From: a virus
IMG/VR virus record: IMGVR_UViG_3300023202_000230
Coordinates: 1 to 38,946 of that record
DNA: 38,946 nt
Strand: one strand, 5' to 3'
Both the position numbers and the translations under genes were made by a program. The notes below the pieces were generated by a model. That model did not search any database and had not been told where the DNA came from. It saw nothing but the letters and a program-made list of their open reading frames with translations. Shown here in pieces: positions 23,756-31,436 of the stretch (the stretch's first letter is position 1; each line of letters starts with the position of its first letter).

Positions 23756-24699
23756 CTATTCATGAATTTGATTTTAAATCTTTTAATACCGGCCAAGAAG
23801 AACAACAAAGCTTTGTTCCTAAACCTAAAATTGAAAATAATTTACCCGGAGAAAGAGAAACACCAATAATAGATAATCTTGGTGATCCCGGTGCTCGCAT
23901 CAATGATGAAAGAAATTTAGAAAATTGTCACCCATGCAAAAGTGACGATGACATTATTGATGTTAATTTTGTAGAGGATGTTAGAGAAACATACCCAGTT
24001 GGCTTTAAGTTGATGGATAGGGGAATTAAGAATTATTTTTCTGGAATACGTATTCCTACTGGGTCTGGATTAGAGCATTATACGATATTACCAGTTAGAA
24101 TTTCAGCAGCCGACCCTGACACTTTAATATATTCAGACCAACATTTACGTGGTGGCAGAATTGAGTTGCCATTTTTAGCTATCACTCGAACTGACGAAAA
24201 TTATGATAATAAAAGATATAGTCCTCCAATTAGACATATTTTTAGGCATATGCTTAATTGTGGTAAAAAGTCTGAACTGGTGTATAGGCCTATACCGTAC
24301 TTGATTAATTATACTTTAGATATCATGTCAGAACATAAGAGTGAAGCTGAGTATGCGTTGTTTTCAATAATTTCTAAACTTAATCCTATTGGATCATTCT
24401 TTTTGGAAGAAAGATCTATGGGAATGGCTCATGAAGTAATATTAAACCCAATAAATAGTGCAGATAATAGTGATTTAGAGACTGATCCCAATACAAGACA
24501 ATATATTAGAAAAACTATAACTATTAGTATGGAAGGGTGGCTTCCAACTCCAACCAAGGTTGTGCCGAATATATTGGCCAAGCCACTATCAATTAAAGAG
24601 GGTGTTGGTGGTATAGGTAATGAAATCAAAATTCCAGGGGAAACATTCGCTGTAATACGTGATCAATCAATCAACACAAGTGGAGATCAGCATGATTAA
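23752..24699 (+). CDS. 15: Tail sheath stabiliser/tail completion protein gp15-like
   Basis: After a disordered N-terminal 70 residues, the protein follows T4 gp15: MDRGIKNYFSGIRIPTGSG and HYTILPVRISAADPD (T4: KFIRVPITYASKE), GGRIELPFLAITRTDENYD (T4: ILPRINLHLVDFSYN), YRPIPYLINYTLDIMSEHKS with ALFSIISKLNPIGSF (T4: PSPIKMIYELSIFTRYED...ILPYFQPHF), and TITISMEGWLPTP (T4: LTFEVNGWMYPP). It caps the tube and sheath at the head-proximal end. GGAG at 23740-23743 supports ATG 23752, which overlaps the upstream stop, over ATG 23734. Length 315 residues versus 272 in T4. Confidence 0.82.
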   Translation: MTIHEFDFKSFNTGQEEQQSFVPKPKIENNLPGERETPIIDNLGDPGARINDERNLENCHPCKSDDDIIDVNFVEDVRETYPVGFKLMDRGIKNYFSGIRIPTGSGLEHYTILPVRISAADPDTLIYSDQHLRGGRIELPFLAITRTDENYDNKRYSPPIRHIFRHMLNCGKKSELVYRPIPYLINYTLDIMSEHKSEAEYALFSIISKLNPIGSFFLEERSMGMAHEVILNPINSADNSDLETDPNTRQYIRKTITISMEGWLPTPTKVVPNILAKPLSIKEGVGGIGNEIKIPGETFAVIRDQSINTSGDQHD

Positions 24700-25120
24700 G
24701 GATAGACCTTTAACTGTTCGTGAAATACAAGAGCAGAAGAGGAAGAAAAGGGAATTAGAACATAATAAAGTTAAGGTGCGAAATATTACTAAATTTCAAC
24801 CAGTACCATTACAAGTATATGGTAGAGCATCAAAAGATGCAGTAAATCAGGTCACTATGTTTATTGGTCCTGGGCAGTCTGTAGAAGTTCCGGAGTATAG
24901 ATTAATACCTGGGCAAATAGTTAATTTACGCAAGAGAAGAATGATCTCTACACATAAGGTGGGAAAAATTGAAGCGGGGTATAAGAAATTTCTTCCTGGA
25001 TCTAACAAGGTTGATCTGAATAGCAATAATAAGAATTTTAAAAATGTTTCTTCTAAGGCTAAAAATAAAAATAATAAAAATAAGGGAGACTCTGGGCCTA
25101 AGACAATAGACACTGAATAG
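24692..25120 (+). CDS. Unknown protein with basic low-complexity tail (142 aa)
   Basis: Not recognised. The N-terminal helix is highly charged (REIQEQKRKKRELEHNK), followed by a beta domain (TMFIGPGQSVEVPEYRLIPG) and a Lys/Asn-rich tail (about residues 110-135). TGGAGATCAGC supports ATG 24692 rather than the in-frame ATG 24659. It overlaps the gp15-like gene by 8 nt and precedes the sheath gene; probably a virion or tail-assembly protein. Confidence 0.55.
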   Translation: MIKDRPLTVREIQEQKRKKRELEHNKVKVRNITKFQPVPLQVYGRASKDAVNQVTMFIGPGQSVEVPEYRLIPGQIVNLRKRRMISTHKVGKIEAGYKKFLPGSNKVDLNSNNKNFKNVSSKAKNKNNKNKGDSGPKTIDTE

Positions 25121-25127
25121 TTACTTC

Positions 25128-25138
25128 AGCAAAAATAA
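25128..25138 (+). promoter_or_regulatory. Candidate late promoter motif before tail sheath gene
   Basis: Exact second copy of AGCAAAAATAA (see 4091). It lies 22 nt before the sheath ATG, with a GGAG ribosome site between, which is a sensible spacing for a late promoter feeding the sheath-tube operon. Confidence 0.3.
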
Positions 25139-25159
25139 CGAAAAGTTACGGAGCAAGCA

Positions 25160-28012
25160 ATGACAACGTTTTTAAGCCCTGCGGTTTTTGTTAATGAAAT
25201 AGATCTTAGTTCCTTACCAGGGGGCTCAAGTGGTATAATACCGGCTTTTGTTGGCACTGCCAGTAAGGGTCCTGTCAATGATCCGCAGGTTATAACTAAT
25301 GCACAGCAGTTTGTTGATGCGTTTGGTAACCCATTCCCTGAGAGCTTTCTTGGTTATGCTGTTGTGGCATATCTCGAAGAGGGCAATATAGCTTGGGTCA
25401 ATAGAGTAGGTGTGGAATGCGAGGAAGGTCAAGTAGAAGAATTAAGTGATATCTGCATAGATACTTCTGGTAATCAAGGTAAAGGATGGGGCAGAGTTCC
25501 CATATTTAAGAATATAGATTTTGGAAAAATTTGCAGTCGCGATATTGGTAGTGGTTTTAGCTTCCATGATCAGTCGATAACCTTTGTTGAATTTAATGAC
25601 TCTATAATAAATGACGATACTTTTGGGCCAACTGCTGCCACTCTTACTTTTACTGGCACTGATTATACTGCTCCCATAGATGATGGGTTCTTAGTAATTA
25701 TCACATCTGCTCCAACTGTTACTGGCAGTTCTATGGATGGTGCTGAATATTCTGTAATTCGTAGTTCTGATGGTCTTGAGGTTGACTCTGGAACTATTGT
25801 TGAGAGTACTACCACTGGAACTAGTGAAGATATTTCTTTGGGTGATGGAATAGTTTTACAAATTGTAGTGTCGGCTGGTGTTTTGGATGTCAATGATAGC
25901 TTCCGTTTTGAAGTTGAGCCTGATAATCGTTCATTCTCGTTTAATGTCACTGATGGTGTATCTCGTTGTGGATTCAGAGATTTAACTGATGTTGAAACAT
26001 TCAGCATTACTGGCGATTATACTGATGTTGACAGCTTAGTGTCTGATATTGCGGCAATTACTGGGTTTTCTGCTGAGGATTATACGGTTGTTGCTGATGG
26101 CGATACGATATGCTTTAGGACTGAGAATAACGGTGATGCTATTCAATTGGCTGGATCTGAGGCATTCGCGCTAGAGATTGGTCAGAGTCTATATGCGTTT
26201 GATATACCAAGATCTAACTTGGCAGGAATTCAGCCTGAAGTATTTGATATAACTTCAGGAAATAATGTTGCAGTATTCCAAGTTGAGTCTAATACTGGCA
26301 AAACGCAGTTTACAGCTACTATTCCTACTGGTTTTGATCTTCCAGCAGCTACTATCGCTTCTGCAATCAATGCGGCAGCCACTGTTGCTGGTGATACTCT
26401 TGTTTGTTCTTATCCTTTGACAATTCCTGGTGGTGATGTAGTATTGGTTGTTGAAACAACTGTTGATCATCAGTTTGATCAATTAAAGCTTTTAGCTAAT
26501 GGTAGCAATATTTCTTCAGTTCGGTTTGCTGAAGAAGTTGGGTTTATATTCCCTTATACTGAAAATTTCCGAGGATTTTTCGATTCTAGGACTGTTTTGC
26601 CTGATGGCGGTGAAGTAACAGAGGAAACTCCGTTATCATGTGAAGAAAATCCTGGTGGTGCTCAGTGTGTTTTAGATAGTGCGTATTATGAGAATATTGT
26701 TGGGTGGTTTGTTGCTACTTCTCCTGGAACTTGGGTTAACAATTATATCATTGATTTGGAACGTTTTGAGGGAGAATTCACAGAGCCAGGTAGATTTACC
26801 GTTAAGTTATATGATGATCAGAATGTGCTGATTTTCCGTTTGGATGACATCAGCTTTAATCCTTCAAGCAGTGCTTATATTGGCGATCAGATTAATCCAG
26901 GAACCACTGGTGGTGGCGTTAATGGTAATGAATTTATAAACTGGATAAATAGACCGGATTTCCTTGGTGGTGATGCCACTAGCAGTGGTTTTGAGAATCG
27001 TGAGCCAGCAGCGTTTTTCAATAGAAAATTCGCTGGGCAGGCAAATGGTATTCCTAATGATCCTACATTCAGTGGTGAATTAGACCGAGCAGTTATTGGC
27101 AACCCAGCATTGCAGACTGGTTTGTTTAAGTTCTCTGATCCAGAACGGTTTAACATTAGCCTCTTATCTGCTCCAGGGTTTAGCAGTGGTGCTGTTATAA
27201 CTGCAGGCATAAGCATTGCTACTCAACGTGGTGATGTTCTTTATCTTGTTGATGCACCATTTGGGTTAAATGCACAGCAAGCTGTCGACTGGCATAATGG
27301 TCTTCTGTTTAATGATCTTCAGATTGCTCTTGACAGCAGTTATGGCGCTCTTTACTATCCTTATGTTAAAATAAGCGATCAGTTTAATGGTGGAAATATC
27401 TTTACTCCGCCTTCTGGCCATGTTGCTGCTGTTTTTGCCCGCACAGAGCGTGAAAATGAGCAGTGGTTTGCTCCCGCTGGTCTACGTAGAGGTAAGTTGA
27501 GTCAAGCGTTAGATCTTGAGATTGACGTAACTCGTGGTGAGAGAGATCTATTATACGGTTTAAACAATGCCATTAATACATTGGTTAACTTCCCACAGAG
27601 GGGCATTCACGTCTGGGGTCAAAGAACTCTTCAGCGTCGTGATAGTGCTTTAGATCGTGTTAATGTTCGCATGTTGTTGTCATTCATTAAGAAGGGCTTA
27701 GCTGGTCCTAATGGTATACTTAATGATTTCATATTTGAACAGAATGATGTAATTACTCGCTCTAGTGTAACATCTGTAGTTTCTGGATTCATGGGTGATA
27801 TTCAGTCTAGAAGAGGTGTTACAGGTTTCCGTGTTATTTGCGATGATAACAATAACACACCAAGAAGAATTGATAGAAATGAGTTACATGTATCTCTTCT
27901 TATCAAACCGGTTCGTGTAGCCGAGTTTATCGTCTTAAATATTGCTGTGCTTCGCAGTGACCAGAGCTTCTCTAGTGAAGAAGTTCTTGCTGCTGCTGGC
28001 GTGGCGGTCTAA
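25160..28012 (+). CDS. 18: Tail sheath protein gp18-like
   Basis: The N-terminus (FLSPAVFVNEIDLSS, IIPAFVGTASKGP, AQQFVDAFGNP) is the typical sheath start. The C-terminal domain has VDWHNGLLFNDLQIALDSSYGALYYPYVKI, FARTERENEQWFAPAG, LYGLNNAINTLVNFPQRGIHVWGQRTL, VNVRMLLSFIKKG and ELHVSLLIKPVRVAEFIV. At 950 residues it is much longer than T4 gp18 (659). The extra length lies in the middle (about residues 100-530), which is rich in Thr/Gly/Asp beta repeats and is probably surface-exposed domains. It forms the contractile sheath. GGAG lies before ATG 25160. Confidence 0.93.
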   Translation: MTTFLSPAVFVNEIDLSSLPGGSSGIIPAFVGTASKGPVNDPQVITNAQQFVDAFGNPFPESFLGYAVVAYLEEGNIAWVNRVGVECEEGQVEELSDICIDTSGNQGKGWGRVPIFKNIDFGKICSRDIGSGFSFHDQSITFVEFNDSIINDDTFGPTAATLTFTGTDYTAPIDDGFLVIITSAPTVTGSSMDGAEYSVIRSSDGLEVDSGTIVESTTTGTSEDISLGDGIVLQIVVSAGVLDVNDSFRFEVEPDNRSFSFNVTDGVSRCGFRDLTDVETFSITGDYTDVDSLVSDIAAITGFSAEDYTVVADGDTICFRTENNGDAIQLAGSEAFALEIGQSLYAFDIPRSNLAGIQPEVFDITSGNNVAVFQVESNTGKTQFTATIPTGFDLPAATIASAINAAATVAGDTLVCSYPLTIPGGDVVLVVETTVDHQFDQLKLLANGSNISSVRFAEEVGFIFPYTENFRGFFDSRTVLPDGGEVTEETPLSCEENPGGAQCVLDSAYYENIVGWFVATSPGTWVNNYIIDLERFEGEFTEPGRFTVKLYDDQNVLIFRLDDISFNPSSSAYIGDQINPGTTGGGVNGNEFINWINRPDFLGGDATSSGFENREPAAFFNRKFAGQANGIPNDPTFSGELDRAVIGNPALQTGLFKFSDPERFNISLLSAPGFSSGAVITAGISIATQRGDVLYLVDAPFGLNAQQAVDWHNGLLFNDLQIALDSSYGALYYPYVKISDQFNGGNIFTPPSGHVAAVFARTERENEQWFAPAGLRRGKLSQALDLEIDVTRGERDLLYGLNNAINTLVNFPQRGIHVWGQRTLQRRDSALDRVNVRMLLSFIKKGLAGPNGILNDFIFEQNDVITRSSVTSVVSGFMGDIQSRRGVTGFRVICDDNNNTPRRIDRNELHVSLLIKPVRVAEFIVLNIAVLRSDQSFSSEEVLAAAGVAV

Positions 28013-28022
28013 GGAGAATTTG

Positions 28023-28577
28023 ATGCCAGGTTTTGCTACTCCTTATCGCAGTGCTTCACAGGCTGGTCGTAATGATTTTGCTGATGCTCGTTCGGAGACT
28101 AAGAGAAAGCATCGGTGGGTGTTTACAGTATTTTGGGGTGGGGGTGGCCAGGGTAGTCTTCCTTCTCTCCAAAATAGTTCTATTTATTTGCAGTCAGCTC
28201 AAAGGCCACATTCAGTAACTGAAGAAGTGGTCATGCATCACGATCAAGAACAAGTATACTTTGCTGGTAAGTATCATTGGGAACCAATTTCTTTAGTATT
28301 CTATGATGTTCAGGATCCGATTAATTCTTCTCAAGCAATTTGGGAGTGGTTAAATCGGGTCATAGATGTGAATAATGCTGCTGTTTCTCTACCTCGTGAA
28401 TATAAAAAACAGTGCAAACTTGATATGACAGATGGTGCAGGTGGTTCTATTGAACAGTGGGAGATTGACAATAGTTGGCCAATCGATCTTAATTGGAATG
28501 ATTTGGATTACACCAACACAGAGATACAAACGGTGGATGTCTCACTTAAATATGATAGAGCTACTAAAGTAGCATAA
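28023..28577 (+). CDS. 19: Tail tube protein gp19-like
   Basis: The 184-residue protein follows the sheath gene at 10 nt, the standard place for the tube gene. It has KHRWVFTVFWGG near the start, HHDQEQVYFAGKYHWEPISLVFYD in the middle, AIWEWLNRV, and WPIDLNWNDLDYTNTEIQTVDVSLKYDRA at the end, like gp19 tube subunits. GGAGAATTTG before ATG 28023 decides the start; the frame is open upstream into the sheath gene. It polymerises as the rigid inner tail tube. Confidence 0.88.
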   Translation: MPGFATPYRSASQAGRNDFADARSETKRKHRWVFTVFWGGGGQGSLPSLQNSSIYLQSAQRPHSVTEEVVMHHDQEQVYFAGKYHWEPISLVFYDVQDPINSSQAIWEWLNRVIDVNNAAVSLPREYKKQCKLDMTDGAGGSIEQWEIDNSWPIDLNWNDLDYTNTEIQTVDVSLKYDRATKVA

Positions 28578-28603
28578 CAAAAACATATTTTAAAACTAGT
28601 GGA

Positions 28604-28637
28604 AAAAAGGCCGTTATCCTGTGATAGCGGCCTTTTT
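28604..28637 (+). terminator. Rho-independent terminator after the tube gene
   Basis: A 15-bp stem with one G-T wobble (AAAAAGGCCGTTATC with GATAGCGGCCTTTTT), tetraloop CTGT and a T-run at the 3' arm. It ends the sheath-tube transcript and separates it from the homing endonuclease gene. The A-run on the 5' side means it could also work in the other direction. Confidence 0.92.
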
Positions 28638-28672
28638 CGTTTTGTAGTTAGTTAAATTCATTCTATTATTAA

Positions 28673-28687
28673 AGTAAATATTATATG
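28673..28687 (+). repeat. Direct repeat, left copy, at start of homing endonuclease gene
   Basis: AGTAAATATTATATG, including the ATG of the endonuclease gene, matches the right copy at 30222-30236 in 14 of 15 positions. The pair brackets the endonuclease coding region exactly. Confidence 0.7.
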
Positions 28688-30223
28688 ATTTTATGGGATG
28701 AATCAGAAAAGTTATATAACAAGAAAAGAGATGAATTTAGAAGAATTGATAGAATATTAGTAAAATGTAGCAAGTGTGGCAATGTTAGATCTGTAAAATT
28801 TGTTACTTGGAAAAATCAAATGAGAATTATGGGTGATGATTTATGTGTGTCCTGTAGATCTTCCATTAATAGGATAAAGTATAAGGAATCATATTGCAAG
28901 TCTGATTTGGTAAGATCTAAATCAATATCTAACACAATGAAAAAGAAATGGTCAGATAAAGATATTAGAAATAAGTATGTTGATAGCATGAAGATGTCAG
29001 AGAATGATTTTATAAATAGATCTAAAGGTATACATGGCGACAAATACAAATATTCAAAAGTTGACTATGATGGATATCATAATAAAGTGTGTATTATTTG
29101 TCCAAACCATGGTGAATTTTATCAAACACCAGCAAGGCACTTAAATGGTGTTGGATGTAAAAAATGTGGTATAGATAGCACTAGACTTAAACTAGATGAT
29201 TTTATAAGTAAGTCTATAGCAGTTCATGGTGAAAAGTATAATTATGACTGTGTTCAATACACAAATACTCGCGATAAAGTCAAAATAGTGTGTACTGATC
29301 ACGGTCCTTTTTATCAATCACCAAACAGTCACCTGTCTGGTAGGGGATGCCCACATTGTTCTGTTTCGGTATCTTCTGGACATCTTGAGATACATGAATA
29401 TATTAAAAGCTTTTATTCTGGTGATGTTTTGATTAATGATAGGAAAGTTTTAAATGGTTTAGAAATTGATTTATATATTCCTGATAAATCGTTAGCTATT
29501 GAATTTAATGGACTTTATTGGCATTCATTTGGCGATACAGAAACTATAGAGGAAAAGAATAGACATAAGAATAAAAGAAACTTGTGTTTTAATAATGGAA
29601 TTGATTTGTTTTACGTGTGGGAGCATTTATGGGATAATAAAAAAGAAATTATAAAGTCAATGATACTTAGCAAATTAGGAATTAATAAAAGAATATTTGC
29701 TAGAAAATGTTCAATTGAGTATGTTGATAATAAAAGCTTTTCTAAGTTTATGAATAAAAATCATTTGCAAGGCAATACTGGATCTTCAATTAAGATTGGG
29801 TTGCGTCATGATGATGATATTGTTTGCTGTATAGGATTTAATCGTCATAAAACATTTGGGTGGGAGGTTAGCAGGTTTGCATCTAAACATGGCATTACTG
29901 TAGTTGGTGGTATGAGTAAGTTATTTAAGAAATTTATTAGAGATTATCGACCAACCCACATAATGACTTATGCTAGTTTAGATTATTCAAATGGCGAATC
30001 TTACCGTAAGGTTGGCTTTGATATTATTGATTATTCAAAACCTGGATATTTTTATTATAAGAATAGGAATGTGTTTTCACGGCAGCAATTTCAAAAGCAT
30101 AAGTTGTCTAAAAAGTTAGAAATTTATGATAGTAATTTGACTGAACATGAAAACATGTTTAACAATGGTTATAGAAGATGCTGGAATTGCGGAAACATGA
30201 AACTTCTTATGTCTGTGTGTTAG
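28685..30223 (+). CDS. Homing endonuclease with zinc repeats and Vsr-like nuclease
   Basis: This 512-residue protein begins with a zinc-ribbon-like segment (VKCSKCGN...LCVSC, about residues 26-58) and a NUMOD3-like stretch (SISNTMKKKWSDKDIRNKY). Two DUF723-type repeats follow (about 102-160 and 166-223; HGDKYKYSKVDY, ICPNHGEFYQTPARHL, GCKKC). The Vsr/EDxHD nuclease core has EIDLYIPDKSLAIEFNGLYWHS and RNLCFNNGIDLFYVWEHLW. The GNAT-like C-terminal domain ends FNNGYRRCWNCGNMKLL. It is inserted between the tube and gp26 genes; its TAG stop lies in the leader of gp26. No ribosome site; AT-rich start. Confidence 0.88.
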   Translation: MILWDESEKLYNKKRDEFRRIDRILVKCSKCGNVRSVKFVTWKNQMRIMGDDLCVSCRSSINRIKYKESYCKSDLVRSKSISNTMKKKWSDKDIRNKYVDSMKMSENDFINRSKGIHGDKYKYSKVDYDGYHNKVCIICPNHGEFYQTPARHLNGVGCKKCGIDSTRLKLDDFISKSIAVHGEKYNYDCVQYTNTRDKVKIVCTDHGPFYQSPNSHLSGRGCPHCSVSVSSGHLEIHEYIKSFYSGDVLINDRKVLNGLEIDLYIPDKSLAIEFNGLYWHSFGDTETIEEKNRHKNKRNLCFNNGIDLFYVWEHLWDNKKEIIKSMILSKLGINKRIFARKCSIEYVDNKSFSKFMNKNHLQGNTGSSIKIGLRHDDDIVCCIGFNRHKTFGWEVSRFASKHGITVVGGMSKLFKKFIRDYRPTHIMTYASLDYSNGESYRKVGFDIIDYSKPGYFYYKNRNVFSRQQFQKHKLSKKLEIYDSNLTEHENMFNNGYRRCWNCGNMKLLMSVC

Positions 30224-30236
30224 TAAATATTGTATG
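30222..30236 (+). repeat. Direct repeat, right copy, at start of the gp26-like gene
   Basis: AGTAAATATTGTATG contains the ATG of the gp26-like gene and the end of the endonuclease stop codon. It differs from the left copy only at the G before TATG. Confidence 0.7.
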
Positions 30237-31199
30237 ACTGAAAATGAAGAAGACATGGAACAGCTGCCTGATGCTGTTGTTCGAAATGCAGAATCTCAAG
30301 GTGCTTATAGCGAATCTCGTGATTTGTTTGACCAACTTATAGGTCATGTTAAAAATGACTACATCCCTTGGGAAAAAGTTAGATTGCCAAGCAAGGGTTT
30401 ATATTATGGTGGATTAATACCTGATGGATGGCTTGAAGTTAAGCCTATGGGTGTAGATGTTGATAAGATGCTAACCAACCAAAGATTGATTGCTAATGGA
30501 GAACTTTTAAATAAAGTCATTGAGGCATGTGCCAGGCTTCCCAATGAGTTTAATATTAGGGATATGTTATCGGGTGACTTCAATTTTCTACTTTATTATC
30601 TTCGTGGTATAACTCATGGTCCTGATTATGAATTTGTGGCTGATTGCCCTAATTGTAAAACCAAAAATACATTTACATTTGATCTGAGTAATTTGAATAG
30701 CACAATAAATTGGGCTAATGAAGATTATAGTGAAGAACCATTTGAGGTTGAATTGCCAATTCTTACTAAGTCATTTGGTAAGTCTGTTTGTGCTTTAGTT
30801 CGTATGATCCGTGTAGATGACATAATGCGTATGTCTCGGCCAGGAGAAGATAAAATATTTGATCCGGTTAGACGTGGTCGTGTATCGGTTAGACAGAAAA
30901 ATAAAAAGACAATAATTCGTAATGATGGTCAAAATCTTGAAAAGATTTATGAAAATAATATGAAATCACAAATCGTGGCAATATCAATTGACGGTCAACT
31001 TTATGATGACCGTGTCAAATTAGATACAATAATCGACAGTATGCATCAGAGGGATACCGCCCGCATTAGGGAATTTTTGGATGATGTAAGCCCCAGCATT
31101 GACACAACATTGGATGTAGTTTGTGTTAATGATGATTGCAAAAATGAATTTAATGTGAATCTGCCATTTAACGAAAACTTTTTTCGCCCCAATAACTAG
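30234..31199 (+). CDS. 26: Baseplate hub assembly protein gp26-like (possible tail assembly chaperone)
   Basis: This 321-residue protein resembles the T4 gp26 family: VRLPSKGLYYGG (49-60), LEVKPMGVDVDKML, LLNKVIEACA, MLSGDFNFLLYYLRGITHG (111-129), then DCPNC (Cys138/141) and a late CVNDDC (Cys297/302) that may complete a zinc site. In T4 gp26 is needed for the baseplate hub, although it is not clearly a virion component. Its last codons contain a UUU UUU C run, and a gp51-like frame follows in the +1 frame without its own start, so a fused longer product of about 394 residues is likely made as well. Confidence 0.75.
   Translation: MTENEEDMEQLPDAVVRNAESQGAYSESRDLFDQLIGHVKNDYIPWEKVRLPSKGLYYGGLIPDGWLEVKPMGVDVDKMLTNQRLIANGELLNKVIEACARLPNEFNIRDMLSGDFNFLLYYLRGITHGPDYEFVADCPNCKTKNTFTFDLSNLNSTINWANEDYSEEPFEVELPILTKSFGKSVCALVRMIRVDDIMRMSRPGEDKIFDPVRRGRVSVRQKNKKTIIRNDGQNLEKIYENNMKSQIVAISIDGQLYDDRVKLDTIIDSMHQRDTARIREFLDDVSPSIDTTLDVVCVNDDCKNEFNVNLPFNENFFRPNN
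31179..31185 (+). other. Candidate +1 ribosomal frameshift site, UUU UUU C
   Basis: In the gp26 frame the codons are AAC TTT TTT CGC, four codons before the TAG. A tRNA-Phe (anticodon GAA) on UUU can re-pair perfectly with UUC one base on, which moves reading into the gp51-like frame. No NTG start exists in that frame between its preceding stop (31156-31158) and the ATG at about 31288. A sequencing error in the T6 run would give the same picture. Confidence 0.6.
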
Positions 31200-31419
31200 T
31201 GTTGATTTAGAGAAACAGTATTGGGCAATATGGAATCACATATTCCTTCTTAAGGAGTATTGTGGTTTAAGTTTAGAAGAACAAAGAATGATGACCGCCG
31301 AGGAGCGTACTTGGTATTTGTCTAGATATAATGAAGAAATTAAAAAGAAAAACGATGAAGAGAAAAGGCAACAAAGGAAGGCAAGTTCTGGCATACCGAA
31401 GCCTAGTGTAAGAAAATAG
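31186..31419 (+). CDS. 51: gp51-like baseplate hub assembly factor, probably expressed by frameshift from gp26
   Basis: The +1 frame after gp26 encodes 77 residues: SVDLEKQYWAIWNHIFLLKEY, then LSLEEQRMMTAEERTWYLSRY and a Lys/Glu/Gln-rich helix ending in SVRK. The pattern (aromatic helix, then a 'PxxxR-x-W-x-x-x-R' type segment and a charged tail) fits small gp51-type proteins, and in T4 gene 51 follows gene 26 directly. There is no ATG, GTG or TTG in the frame until two ATGs at about 31288, which would remove the best-looking half. The likely product is a gp26-gp51 fusion, analogous to the G/GT tail assembly chaperones of other phages. Confidence 0.6.
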   Translation, partial: APITSVDLEKQYWAIWNHIFLLKEYCGLSLEEQRMMTAEERTWYLSRYNEEIKKKNDEEKRQQRKASSGIPKPSVRK

Positions 31420-31436
31420 AAGTGCAAATATAAAAC

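Noticed and set aside
31236-31427. Minus-strand ORF opposite the gp51-like frame
   Set aside because: It is the antisense of the Lys/Glu-rich gp51-like segment; the plus frame makes a more sensible protein and fits T4 gene order.
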